Positions 25,573 to 33,930 of a stretch of 62,769 nucleotides of DNA are shown one piece after another. The stretch spans positions 1 to 62,769 of the forward strand of contig CAMWXE010000023.1 of assembly GCA_947178145.1 (NCBI GenBank), given 5' to 3'. A program made the translations under genes and the position numbers. The DNA comes from an uncultured Lachnospiraceae bacterium. Lineage in GTDB: Bacteria > Bacillota > Clostridia > Lachnospirales > Lachnospiraceae. The notes below the pieces were generated by a model that did not search any database, was not told the origin of the DNA, and saw only the letters and a program-made list of their open reading frames with translations. Every line of letters begins with the position of its first letter. Position 1 is the first letter of the stretch.

Positions 25573-26485
25573 CGGGTACCTTCACCTTCCTCAAAATCTC
25601 TCTGACAAGCTCCTGTTCACCAGTTTGCCCCTTCGACAAACGCTGTACTGTTATCAGGCGATGTGCCAAGACATAGGGGGCCAGAAACTTCAGATCATCC
25701 GGTGTCACATACTCCCTGTTATCCACAAACGCATATGCCTTTGCTGCCCTAATCCACGCCAGCAGGGCTCGTGGGCTTGCCCCCAGTTCAATCTGATCAT
25801 GCTTCCTTGTCTGATCCACGCACTCTACCGCATACTGAATCAATTTGTCACTGATCATAACATTCTGCGACTGTTTTCTTAATTGCATTAACTCCTCAAT
25901 GTTAATCTGCGCCTCAAGCTGTGCCGGTGCAATCCCCTCCATCATGTTTTTTACAATCTGCACCTCATCTGACTGCTCTGGATATCCTACACTCAGCTTC
26001 ATCATAAAGCGGTCAAGCTGGGACTCGGGCAGATAGTAAGTTCCTCTCTGCATGATAGGATTCTGCGTGGCAATCACCATGAAAGGCTGCGGAAGCTCAT
26101 GCGTCTTTCCATCCACGGTGACCCGCCCCTCCTCCATCGCCTCAAGAAGGCTCGCCTGTGTCTTGGGAGAAGTCCTGTTAATCTCATCTGCAAGGACAAT
26201 GTTACTCATCAAGGCGCCCTCCACATACTCGAATGTATGTTTTTCAAAATGATAGATTGAAGAGCCTGTAATATCACTTGGCATTGTATCCGGCGTAAAC
26301 TGGATTCTGGTGAAACGACAATCCACTGTTCTGGCAAGTGCATTGGCAAAGGTTGTCTTCCCAACCCCCGGCACATCTTCAAGCAGTACATGCCCTCCGG
26401 CGAGCATTGTGGTCAGTATCAGCCTGGAAACCATCTCTTTTCCCACAATTACCCTGCCCATATTTTCAAGTATGCTGGTTACCAT
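25562..26485 (-). CDS. MoxR-family AAA+ ATPase (second copy)
   Basis: A 307-residue MoxR ATPase. Walker A is DVPGVGKTT, Walker B IVLADEINRTSPKTQ, sensor 1 ATQNPIMQRGTYYLPESQLDRF, sensor 2 in GASPRALLAWIRAAKA. It heads the operon with DUF58 and transglutaminase genes and has a promoter 45 bp upstream. AGGAGGGACT precedes the start. Confidence 0.95.
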   Translation of the reverse strand: MVTSILENMGRVIVGKEMVSRLILTTMLAGGHVLLEDVPGVGKTTFANALARTVDCRFTRIQFTPDTMPSDITGSSIYHFEKHTFEYVEGALMSNIVLADEINRTSPKTQASLLEAMEEGRVTVDGKTHELPQPFMVIATQNPIMQRGTYYLPESQLDRFMMKLSVGYPEQSDEVQIVKNMMEGIAPAQLEAQINIEELMQLRKQSQNVMISDKLIQYAVECVDQTRKHDQIELGASPRALLAWIRAAKAYAFVDNREYVTPDDLKFLAPYVLAHRLITVQRLSKGQTGEQELVREILRKVKVPVGK

Positions 26486-26529
26486 AGTCCCTCCTTTTCC
26501 GCCGAAATTTCTACGGATTTTTTATTTTT

Positions 26530-26558
26530 ATTATATAGTAGTCCCTTGAATCTGTCTA
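26530..26558 (-). promoter_or_regulatory. Promoter of the MoxR-DUF58-transglutaminase operon
   Basis: On the minus strand TAGACA (26558-26553) and TATAAT (26535-26530) are 17 bp apart. Confidence 0.8.
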
Positions 26559-26581
26559 TCAATGTATTATTGAGTTCACAA

Positions 26582-26625
26582 AAAATTCCACCAGAACAAT
26601 ATTTCTATTATCCTGGCGGAATTTT
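26582..26625 (-). terminator. Terminator of the amidase gene
   Basis: A 13-bp inverted repeat (26582-26594 with 26613-26625) differs at one position that becomes a G-U pair only in the minus-strand RNA, and is followed there by six T residues. It lies 28 bp beyond the amidase stop. Confidence 0.85.
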
Positions 26626-26652
26626 GGTATGTAATATTAGAAGATTTATAAG

Positions 26653-27822
26653 CTAAAGTGTATAGTGCGCCACATCATCAAGAAGTTTCTGCCATGCATC
26701 CTCATGATTCACATAATAGAGCGGACAAAGCTTTCCGCCACAGTCATAATGGCGCAAAATATCTTTTGGTTCCAAATCATATTTATCTGTCAGCCAGGCA
26801 AGCATCTCCACCAGAGAATCATAAGTCTCCTTGGTGAACGAGCCGTCTGCCGCCAAATAACAACATTCTATCGAAATCGAATCCCCATTTCGCTCCACTA
26901 CAGCATACGCTTCCTCCTCCAACGGAATGCACTGTATAATCTCGCCTTCATACCCAATGATAAAGTGTGCGCTTGCCGCACGCTCATGTGTCTGTGCAAG
27001 ATTTTCAAAATAACTTCTATTCTGCGCCGCTGATGTCTTAGGATTGGCTGTATAGTGCACAAATATATTTTTGACACAGGCAAGCTCTGTTCCAGGACGA
27101 TTGTATTCGCTAATCGTGAGAAAATCCTCCCGAATATTCGGCTTCCATTCCGTATTCTCCACGATGGAAGTTTCCTCCGGGACAGACGGTTCTGTCGGCT
27201 TGTCCGCTTTCACCACAGGGCTTTTCTGCGTGCTTTGATAAAAGGCATTTCCCATAAACAACGTGGCTGCGCACATTGCAATAACCCATACAAAAGCCCA
27301 AAACTGATATACGCGGGCACGCCGCCCCATATTTTTCTTTTTTGACGTCTGCACTTTTGACCTTGTCCGCGGTTTCGCTGTTCTGACTGGATTTGCCGTT
27401 CTTGCATTCCCAGTCCTGACTGTTCGAGGATTTGCTGTTCTTGCATTTCCGGTTCTGACCGTCCGTCGACTTGCTGATCGGACCGCACCTGATGACCTCA
27501 CGTATTCTGACCGGACCGCACCTGATGACCTCGTATATTCTGACCGGACCGTGCCTGATGACCTCGCATATTCTGACCGGACTGTACCTGATGACCTCAT
27601 GCTTCCTGTCCTTGCCGGCCTTTTATTCCCTGACCGGACTGTACCTGCCGCCCTTACATTTCCTGTTTCTGTCCTGCTGTACCCTGATACGTTTCCCCTT
27701 CTCTGCATATCCGATCTGGTCTGCGTGCTGGCTCTCCTTGATTTGGCTTGTCTCGTCTGTGCATTTCCATACGAGCTTACCACTTGCCACAGCTCCAGCT
27801 CCTGTCGTGCCTGATCCCCCAT
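26653..27822 (-). CDS. N-acetylmuramoyl-L-alanine amidase with Arg-rich cytoplasmic tail
   Basis: A 389-residue type II membrane protein. The N-terminal 170 residues are cytoplasmic, extremely Arg/Ser/Thr rich and built of repeats (11-residue RSSGTVRSEYA type, then a 13-residue RTVRTGNARTANP type). One TM follows at about 178-200, then a linker and an amidase_2 (PGRP-like) domain. Zinc ligands are visible as His in IFVHYTANP and His/Cys in RHYDCGGKLCP; SAHFIIG and the acidic ISIECCY fit the family. It should cleave the muramoyl-L-alanine bond of peptidoglycan outside the cell. Start 27822 has AGGAG eight bases upstream; a frame extends 51 bp further without one. Confidence 0.88.
   Translation of the reverse strand: MGDQARQELELWQVVSSYGNAQTRQAKSRRASTQTRSDMQRRGNVSGYSRTETGNVRAAGTVRSGNKRPARTGSMRSSGTVRSEYARSSGTVRSEYTRSSGAVRSEYVRSSGAVRSASRRTVRTGNARTANPRTVRTGNARTANPVRTAKPRTRSKVQTSKKKNMGRRARVYQFWAFVWVIAMCAATLFMGNAFYQSTQKSPVVKADKPTEPSVPEETSIVENTEWKPNIREDFLTISEYNRPGTELACVKNIFVHYTANPKTSAAQNRSYFENLAQTHERAASAHFIIGYEGEIIQCIPLEEEAYAVVERNGDSISIECCYLAADGSFTKETYDSLVEMLAWLTDKYDLEPKDILRHYDCGGKLCPLYYVNHEDAWQKLLDDVAHYTL
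27481..27600 (-). repeat. 33-bp tandem repeat coding for the basic tail
   Basis: Three full units (27481-27513, 27514-27546, 27547-27579) and a partial fourth differ by only a few bases. Each encodes 11 residues of the amidase's cytoplasmic tail. A 39-bp repeat present twice lies next to it at about 27388-27470. Confidence 0.85.
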
Positions 27823-28128
27823 AAGTACTTCTCCTATCACAATAACCGTTCGTCTACTGCGCCTAAGAAACATGTTCTTGCAGAAACCGCCGTAAAATCA
27901 ACTGCGACAGTCCCTTACCGCTTCCGACTCAAAATATAAGTTACTTATATATATTAGACGTTTTAACCTTGAAAAATGTTGCATTTACAATTATAAATTT
28001 TTTATAAACTTAATCTAAACAGCCCTGATACTATTATATCGCATAAATCTCTAAAATTCATCTAAAAACAAGAAATTTACTCCTGTCTGCGCATTCCTGA
28101 CCTGTGAACAGTAACATCTCCCATACGC
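27823..28128. other. Intergenic stretch of 306 bp
   Basis: AT-rich, with no gene recognised. It should hold the amidase promoter (a TATATA-rich stretch at 27945-27957 is the best candidate, with no clear -35). It also contains GTGAACAGTAACAT at 28104-28117, whose 14 bases recur inverted at 37907-37920. No clear terminator for the dlt-like operon is visible. Confidence 0.4.
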
Positions 28129-28725
28129 CTACGCATCCAATACCGTTGAGCGATACTCCACAGAGATCACGCGCTCCTCCTCGACAATAAAACAAAGCTG
28201 CATTCCATCCTTATCATACACCATCATTCCACTTTCGTCTACTGCATCTTTCCCATATATCTCGATCACTTTATCTACAGAATCGCCAATTCCGACGCCT
28301 TCTGCCGTCGCGACAGTATCATCCTTGAAAATGACCGCCGATATATGGTCTCCGTCCTCCATAGGATAGGTATCTACCTCGAACCCATTGTATGTGTACA
28401 TCTTATCAATACCCTCAAAGGCACAGCTCGGCGCTTCGAAATAAGAATTTGCCTCCCCTAGCTGCTCAATTACGGACGCGGACGCTGCATCGATCTCAAT
28501 GACTGTATCATTGTAGCAAAACACATACCCTTTCTCCTCTTTCTTTTCCGCTGTCGCTGCCTTTGTATTCTGAACCTGCTGATCTTCTGCTCCTGCCTGT
28601 GGGGAATCCTCCCCTGCTGCTGTTGAAATCGTCTTTACTTCCCCTTCGATCACATTGGTGCTGTTTCCACACCCTGCCAGCAGCATGGCCAAACCAACAC
28701 CTATTACTGCGAATCTCCCTCTCAT
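28129..28725 (-). CDS. Small lipoprotein
   Basis: A 198-residue lipoprotein with lipobox LLAGC at 16-20, a Glu/Ala/Gln-rich spacer to about residue 65, and a globular domain of about 130 residues containing two similar halves (YNDTVIEIDAASASVIEQLG and the region around VGIGDSVDKVIEIYG). Its start overlaps the SGNH-like gene by 4 bp, so it is the last gene of the dlt-like operon. Function unknown; it may be an extracytoplasmic partner of that system. Confidence 0.75.
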   Translation of the reverse strand: MRGRFAVIGVGLAMLLAGCGNSTNVIEGEVKTISTAAGEDSPQAGAEDQQVQNTKAATAEKKEEKGYVFCYNDTVIEIDAASASVIEQLGEANSYFEAPSCAFEGIDKMYTYNGFEVDTYPMEDGDHISAVIFKDDTVATAEGVGIGDSVDKVIEIYGKDAVDESGMMVYDKDGMQLCFIVEEERVISVEYRSTVLDA

Positions 28726-29774
28726 TTCGTTTCCAACCCCGCTTTCTTATTTTGTTCATACTGCCTGTTTTTTTCCTTTTCATAGGCAGCGATTTTCTTC
28801 TCCCACTGCGCTGCGAGCGCCTCCTCACCTCTTCTGTCGGCAAGGCCTGTCTCCTCTGACAAAAATTTTCCTAAATACCTCGTAATTTTCTCTGCTCCTG
28901 TCAGATTCAGATGCAGTCCGCCATCGTATGTATCCTGCGAAAAATCAATTCCTGTCTCATCGATCAGCTCGAGAAAATTGATATACTGCAGTTCATTCTC
29001 CTCAGCGTACGCCTCTATCTGCTCCTCCCACTCGTCATACCAGTAAGGATATAGGGAAGGTGCCTTGACCAGTATCAGCTCCACATCATTTTCCCTGCAG
29101 AGCTGGGTTATTTTCTCCAGATAAAGATATGCCTGACTTCCAAACTGGTAATCTGCCAGCACACGACCCTCTGGCACCGTATCAACCGGCTTTACATCCA
29201 CCCGCATATAGTATCCGTTGTGAGATACTTTTTCAGTTTGAAACATATATTCGAAATCTTCCGGCGACAGCTCACTCCATCTGGAATGATAGCGCAGAAT
29301 CGGAAACACATAGTCCAAAAACTGTTCCTTATCTGTCATGGACACTTGTATCGACTTCACCTTGGCAGCTGACCACCGCATTCCGTCCAGCGTCATTCTA
29401 TTGTAGGCCTCCCTTTGCGGCCTGTCATACTGCATCGCCAGCACATTAAAAATGACAACCTGGGGCTTCTCATAGCGAAATGTATCCTCCAGCAGATAAT
29501 AGGATTGCCAGATCAACTGCTGTGCACTCCCTCTGATATAACTGTTAATCCCGAAATCCTCCCACAAAACTTTGGGAGAAAAATTTTCATATACCTCGCA
29601 GTCCCCTACAAAGATAACATCATGATTCTTTTCCTCATCATAGTACTCCGCGATCAAACGCCCCTCCACGACATCCGTCATATACTTGGGGCACAACAGC
29701 CTTTGCAGCAGAAACAGACTGACACAGACAACCGCCGCTGTTGTCATAATTCTGATCCATCTTTTTGCCTTCAT
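28722..29774 (-). CDS. DltD/AlgJ-like SGNH-fold membrane protein with Cys at the nucleophile position
   Basis: A 350-residue protein with one N-terminal TM (about 9-28) and an extracytoplasmic SGNH-like domain. Block I reads FVGDCEVYENFSP, so the expected Ser is Cys; block V is DGGLHLNLTG with Asp and His present. A Lys/Glu-rich tail closes the protein. Proteins of this type accompany MBOAT acyltransferases and are thought to move the acyl group onto the polymer outside the cell. In this operon it takes the place of DltD. The Ser-to-Cys change is visible; its effect is unknown. Confidence 0.72.
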   Translation of the reverse strand: MKAKRWIRIMTTAAVVCVSLFLLQRLLCPKYMTDVVEGRLIAEYYDEEKNHDVIFVGDCEVYENFSPKVLWEDFGINSYIRGSAQQLIWQSYYLLEDTFRYEKPQVVIFNVLAMQYDRPQREAYNRMTLDGMRWSAAKVKSIQVSMTDKEQFLDYVFPILRYHSRWSELSPEDFEYMFQTEKVSHNGYYMRVDVKPVDTVPEGRVLADYQFGSQAYLYLEKITQLCRENDVELILVKAPSLYPYWYDEWEEQIEAYAEENELQYINFLELIDETGIDFSQDTYDGGLHLNLTGAEKITRYLGKFLSEETGLADRRGEEALAAQWEKKIAAYEKEKNRQYEQNKKAGLETK

Positions 29775-29834
29775 ATCCGCTCCTGAGAAACTGCTCAGAA
29801 ATAACCCATCCTCACAGGTTATGATTCACAGTCT

Positions 29835-31427
29835 CTAAAATTGATTATATATAAACTGACTGGCATCATACCCAATGCCATAGATGCCCACAAGCAGTAC
29901 TGCCAGAAACATTCCATACCAGATTGCAAACCGCACCGGATACGAATGACCAGCAATCTGATCTCTGACTGTTCCTTTCCGCTGTACCAGACTGACCAGG
30001 ATCAGGATACACATCCCCGCTGCCAGAATCACATAATCTGCCACCTTAAGCCCAATGTCCAGCAGTGATCCATCCCACAAAATATGCCAGTTCCAATTGG
30101 TAAACAGCGTTCCAAACATTCGAAATGTCAAAGGAACATTGCGATAACAGTCAAACGTTCTCAGGCAGCTCATGAGCAGTATCGTTCTCAACACCTGAAA
30201 CAACTGAAAGCCCCGGCTGTTTTCCAGATGAAATCTGCCGTGAAACCGCTGGTATAATGGCTCTAACTCCTGCGATATCATGATGACAGCCCAGTTCCCC
30301 AGCCCCCACACGACAAAGTTCCAGCTGGCACCATGCCAGATACCAGTCGCAAGCCAGACTGCAAAGGAAGAAAGGTAAACAGGTATTCTCTTCCCTATTG
30401 CTTCCCCGAAATGCTTTCTGGAAAATTTCGAGAGCTTCAGCATGGGACGGCAGACAGAAATGGGATAAAAGATATAATCTGTAAACCATGTCCCCATCGT
30501 GATATGCCACCTGCGCCAGTATTCCTTAATCGACCTGGAAAAATAGGGACGGTTAAAATTTTCTGTTACCTGAATTCCCATAGCCTCCGCCACACCGATG
30601 GCAATATCAATTCCCCCCGTAAAATCCGCATACAATTCCAACGCATAAAACATCATTCCGACAAAGACATAAGCCCCGCTGTATACCTCTGGAGTCTTGA
30701 TTATCGCATTCACGCCAATCAAAATGCGGTCCGCTATGACGAGCTTCTTAAAAAATCCCCACAATATCCGCTGCAGTCCATAGCACACGGTCCTGCTGTC
30801 AAAACGATGTTCTGCATATAATGTCCGGGACAGGTCGTGGAACCTGCTGATTGGTCCCTGCACCAACTGCGGAAAAAAGGAGACAAACAGTGCGAATCGA
30901 AACAAATTCTTTTCTGCCCTGCATGTGCCTCGATAGACATCAATCAGATAGCCAACCGCCTGAAATGTATAGAAAGAAATTCCCATTGGCAATACAATAT
31001 TCCAAAAGTCCAATTTCCTTTCACTGCCAAACCATCCCAGCACGGAGTTGATATTTGCGATCGCAAAGTTCGTGTATTTTACGATGACCAGAATACCCAA
31101 ATTAATCAATAACCCCAACAGCAAAATTTTCCACTGCGTTTGTTTTATACTGCTTTTATATCTCTTTTTCTCTTCTTTGTTCAGGGTCTCCCTGTGTTCT
31201 TTGAGATAAATGCTCTGCTTTTCATGCAGGACATCCATCTTGCACCCCAGCCAATAAACAGATATTGTTGTAGCCGCTATGTAACATACATATTTCGGAT
31301 CTGCCAAAAAATAAAAAAGATAACTGAACACCAGCAGCAGCTGCCACTGAAACCTTTTGGGAACCACATAATACAAGAATAACAGGATAGCGACAAAACC
31401 CACAAATCCGTATGATGTAAACAGCAT
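29835..31427 (-). CDS. MBOAT acyltransferase (DltB/AlgI-like)
   Basis: A 530-residue polytopic membrane protein with about eleven hydrophobic segments. The MBOAT signature is GIWHGASWNFVVWG (about 355-368) with the catalytic His, and YWRRWHITMGTWFTDY and the PISRFHDL stretch match the DltB/AlgI branch. It should pass an acyl or aminoacyl group from the carrier protein across the membrane to the SGNH-like partner. The start is 2 bp from the carrier gene's stop. Confidence 0.9.
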   Translation of the reverse strand: MLFTSYGFVGFVAILLFLYYVVPKRFQWQLLLVFSYLFYFLADPKYVCYIAATTISVYWLGCKMDVLHEKQSIYLKEHRETLNKEEKKRYKSSIKQTQWKILLLGLLINLGILVIVKYTNFAIANINSVLGWFGSERKLDFWNIVLPMGISFYTFQAVGYLIDVYRGTCRAEKNLFRFALFVSFFPQLVQGPISRFHDLSRTLYAEHRFDSRTVCYGLQRILWGFFKKLVIADRILIGVNAIIKTPEVYSGAYVFVGMMFYALELYADFTGGIDIAIGVAEAMGIQVTENFNRPYFSRSIKEYWRRWHITMGTWFTDYIFYPISVCRPMLKLSKFSRKHFGEAIGKRIPVYLSSFAVWLATGIWHGASWNFVVWGLGNWAVIMISQELEPLYQRFHGRFHLENSRGFQLFQVLRTILLMSCLRTFDCYRNVPLTFRMFGTLFTNWNWHILWDGSLLDIGLKVADYVILAAGMCILILVSLVQRKGTVRDQIAGHSYPVRFAIWYGMFLAVLLVGIYGIGYDASQFIYNQF

Positions 31428-31429
31428 AC

Positions 31430-31657
31430 CTATTCTTCCTCTAATCTCTGAATCAGTGAATAGAGGGCTTGTGCAGAATTGAAATTCTCCGGAATGATAT
31501 GCTCTGCGGAAATCGTCACATCAAACTGGTCGGCAATCTCAGCAATAATCGATACGATGTCAAAGGAATCCAGTATCTTATCATCCACCAGCGTCGAGCA
31601 CTGCTCAAAATCGGCCTCCGGATGAAGCTCCTTCAAAATTTCCATTAATTCTTCCAT
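31430..31657 (-). CDS. Acyl carrier protein (DltC-like)
   Basis: A 75-residue carrier protein with the phosphopantetheine-attachment serine in LDSFDIVSII (about 30-39) and the usual acidic helices. Two-base gaps separate it from both the ligase and the MBOAT gene, so translation is coupled as in dlt operons. It is expected to carry the amino acid activated by the upstream ligase as a thioester. Confidence 0.9.
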   Translation of the reverse strand: MEELMEILKELHPEADFEQCSTLVDDKILDSFDIVSIIAEIADQFDVTISAEHIIPENFNSAQALYSLIQRLEEE

Positions 31658-31659
31658 TG

Positions 31660-33180
31660 TTATTTCCCTTTTCCTTTCTGATACTTGTCCTTCAATGCTG
31701 TCCGGTCAATTTTCCCATTCATTGTCATTGGCATACGCTCTAACCGAATGATTTTGTTCGGAAGCATATAGCGTGGAATCTGCTCGCGCAAAAGCACAAT
31801 GAGCTCTTTTTCCTCAATCTCTCCCACGTAATAAAGTACAATTTTGCCCTTGCTGTCATCGTAGATGCAGCCTGCCATCTGAACTGCATCTATCATATTT
31901 ACATTGACCTCGATCTCGCCAAGCTCAATTCTATGTCCCATATGTTTAATCTGAAAATCCTTGCGCGACACAAACTCCAGTTCTCCATATTGATTATAGC
32001 GTCCAATATCGCCCGTTCTGTAAATGCGCTCCGGGTAATATGGATTGAGTGGATTTTGCACAAAAACCTCATTTGTCTTCTCAAAATTATTGTAATACCC
32101 TAAAACAAGAGAAGTCCCGCGAATACATATTTCGCCCGCCTCATCCTGCGCTGCCCGCTCATTGTCTTCATTCAGCAGAATAATCTCTGTGTTGTCAAAG
32201 GGATGTCCGATTGGAATTACCTCATTTTGCGCAAAGCTTCTGTCGACCTTGTAATAGCAGCACATTCCTGTTCCCTCTGTCGGCCCGTAGAGATTCACAA
32301 ATTTTGCATCCGGAAGCGCCTCTCTCCATCTGTTAAACTGTTTGATCGGAAAAACCTCGCTGCCAAAAGCCACCAGCCGCAAATACTTCGGTTTCACCAG
32401 ATCCAATGTCCCAAACGCAGATATCATCGTCAGCGCAGATACCACCCAACAGATCGTATTGATCTTATGCTCGTTTAAAAACTCCACAAGCTTGATTGGA
32501 AACATAAACAATTCTCTGTCAATCAGATATGTCGAAGCGCAAAATTTTAATGTGGGATACAGCTCCTTCAGACACGCATCGACATACAGCGGCGTCTGAT
32601 TTCCAAATACAGTATCCTCATCAAACTCCATGACCTCCGACAAATGTTCAATGTAGTCAATCACCGACCTGTGGCATGCAACTACACCTTTGGGAATCCC
32701 TGTTGAACCGGATGTAAATACAATATAAATCGGATCGGTATCAATGCTTTGCTCATAGATTTTCTGTAAAGTCTGTTCTGCTATCTCTGTGTGGCAGATC
32801 TCATTATATTGCACAATCTGTCCATCAAAGTCAAAATTGCGCGCACTCTCCACAGTCGCCTCATCACATATCATGATTTTTGCTTTCACATTCTGCAGAA
32901 TCAGTTTGATCCGAATCTCCGGCATCTCTGAATCAATTGGGACATAATAACCGCCCGCTGCGATCACACCAAAAAATGCCGCTACTGTTCTCGGATGTTT
33001 GTTCATGAAGATGACAACTGGTTCCCGGCAGCTTTTCACGCTGCACAGAAAGGAACCGATGGACCGGCTCTGATCATACACCTCCTGAAAACACAATTCC
33101 TCTGTGCCATTGGAATATGCCATCTTCTGTGGAACCCTTTGCACTGCCTGTGTCAAATAGTCTAAAATATGCTTTTGCAT
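31660..33180 (-). CDS. Amino acid:carrier protein ligase (DltA-like adenylation enzyme)
   Basis: A 506-residue adenylating enzyme. Seen are A3 FTSGSTGIPKGVV, A5 NLYGPTEGTG, A7 RTGDIGRYN, A8 FVSRKDFQIKHMGHRIELGEIE and catalytic A10 Lys in MNGKIDRTALKDK. Length and neighbours match DltA. In the binding pocket the stretch equal to FCGE of DltA, whose Cys selects D-alanine, reads FGSE, so the Cys is Gly; the residues after the A5 motif also differ. Together with the racemase next door this suggests an amino acid other than D-alanine (inference). Confidence 0.85.
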   Translation of the reverse strand: MQKHILDYLTQAVQRVPQKMAYSNGTEELCFQEVYDQSRSIGSFLCSVKSCREPVVIFMNKHPRTVAAFFGVIAAGGYYVPIDSEMPEIRIKLILQNVKAKIMICDEATVESARNFDFDGQIVQYNEICHTEIAEQTLQKIYEQSIDTDPIYIVFTSGSTGIPKGVVACHRSVIDYIEHLSEVMEFDEDTVFGNQTPLYVDACLKELYPTLKFCASTYLIDRELFMFPIKLVEFLNEHKINTICWVVSALTMISAFGTLDLVKPKYLRLVAFGSEVFPIKQFNRWREALPDAKFVNLYGPTEGTGMCCYYKVDRSFAQNEVIPIGHPFDNTEIILLNEDNERAAQDEAGEICIRGTSLVLGYYNNFEKTNEVFVQNPLNPYYPERIYRTGDIGRYNQYGELEFVSRKDFQIKHMGHRIELGEIEVNVNMIDAVQMAGCIYDDSKGKIVLYYVGEIEEKELIVLLREQIPRYMLPNKIIRLERMPMTMNGKIDRTALKDKYQKGKGK

Positions 33181-33205
33181 TTTCCATTCCCCGCCTCTTT
33201 GATTC

Positions 33206-33919
33206 CTATCTCATTAATCTGTTGTACTCTTTCCGCACATGATTACAGCATTGCACTGCTTTTCTCGCCAAAACATCCATGACATCCAGATATCCCGGGG
33301 ACAGCGCAAAATCCCGTCTCACCAGGGAAAGCTCTGTACAACCTAATAAAATCACCTGTGCGCCCTGCTGGAACAGCTCATCCGACACATTTTGAAAGCA
33401 CGCCATATCCACCGTCTTATTGGCCTTGACCTCCTCATAGATAATACGCATGATTTCCCTCTGCCGGTCTGCGGACGGAAGGATGCTCTGCACATTATGC
33501 CTTTTTAACTCTCTCTGAAACAATCCGCTCTGTATCGTGCCATCTGTAGCCAGAAGACCAACTCTTTCGATTTTCTCCTGCTCAATACACTGCGCCGTCT
33601 CAACGATTGCATTGATGATTGGTATCCCTATCTGCTTTTCCAGCTCGTCATGAAAATAGTGCGCTGTAATGCAGGGAATCGCTATGATGTCCGCTCCCAT
33701 CTGCTTTAATTTCCTGCCGGCCCATACCATTTCAGGCACAGGGCTTTTGTCACTCTTTCCTAATATATACTGTGTCCTGTCTGGTATGGAGGGCCTGCTG
33801 CACACAAAAATATCCATATGCTCCTGATCTGTCTTTGCGTCACTCATCTGTGTCAATCGCTGCATAAAGTACGCTGTTGCCATCGGCCCAAGACCGCCAA
33901 TGATACCTAAAGTGCTCAT
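33206..33919 (-). CDS. Aspartate/glutamate racemase-family protein
   Basis: A 237-residue PLP-independent racemase. It begins LGIIGGLGPMAT, has the two catalytic cysteines in AIPCITAHYF (about 82) and LLGCTELSL (about 193), and a T-D-G-T-I-Q-S-G segment typical of amino-acid racemases of the YgeA/RacD group. It lies between the surface transglutaminase-like gene (11 bp) and the ligase gene (25 bp), so it probably supplies the D-amino acid used by the ligase. Asp or Glu are the family's usual substrates; a broader one cannot be excluded. Confidence 0.85.
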   Translation of the reverse strand: MSTLGIIGGLGPMATAYFMQRLTQMSDAKTDQEHMDIFVCSRPSIPDRTQYILGKSDKSPVPEMVWAGRKLKQMGADIIAIPCITAHYFHDELEKQIGIPIINAIVETAQCIEQEKIERVGLLATDGTIQSGLFQRELKRHNVQSILPSADRQREIMRIIYEEVKANKTVDMACFQNVSDELFQQGAQVILLGCTELSLVRRDFALSPGYLDVMDVLARKAVQCCNHVRKEYNRLMR

Positions 33920-33930
33920 AACCCACCTCT

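Noticed and set aside
27388..27600. CRISPR array
   Set aside because: The repeats are directly adjacent, without unique spacers, and are in frame within the amidase gene.
31660..33180. Non-ribosomal peptide synthetase module
   Set aside because: There is no condensation or thioesterase domain and the free-standing carrier plus MBOAT gene match a dlt-type system.
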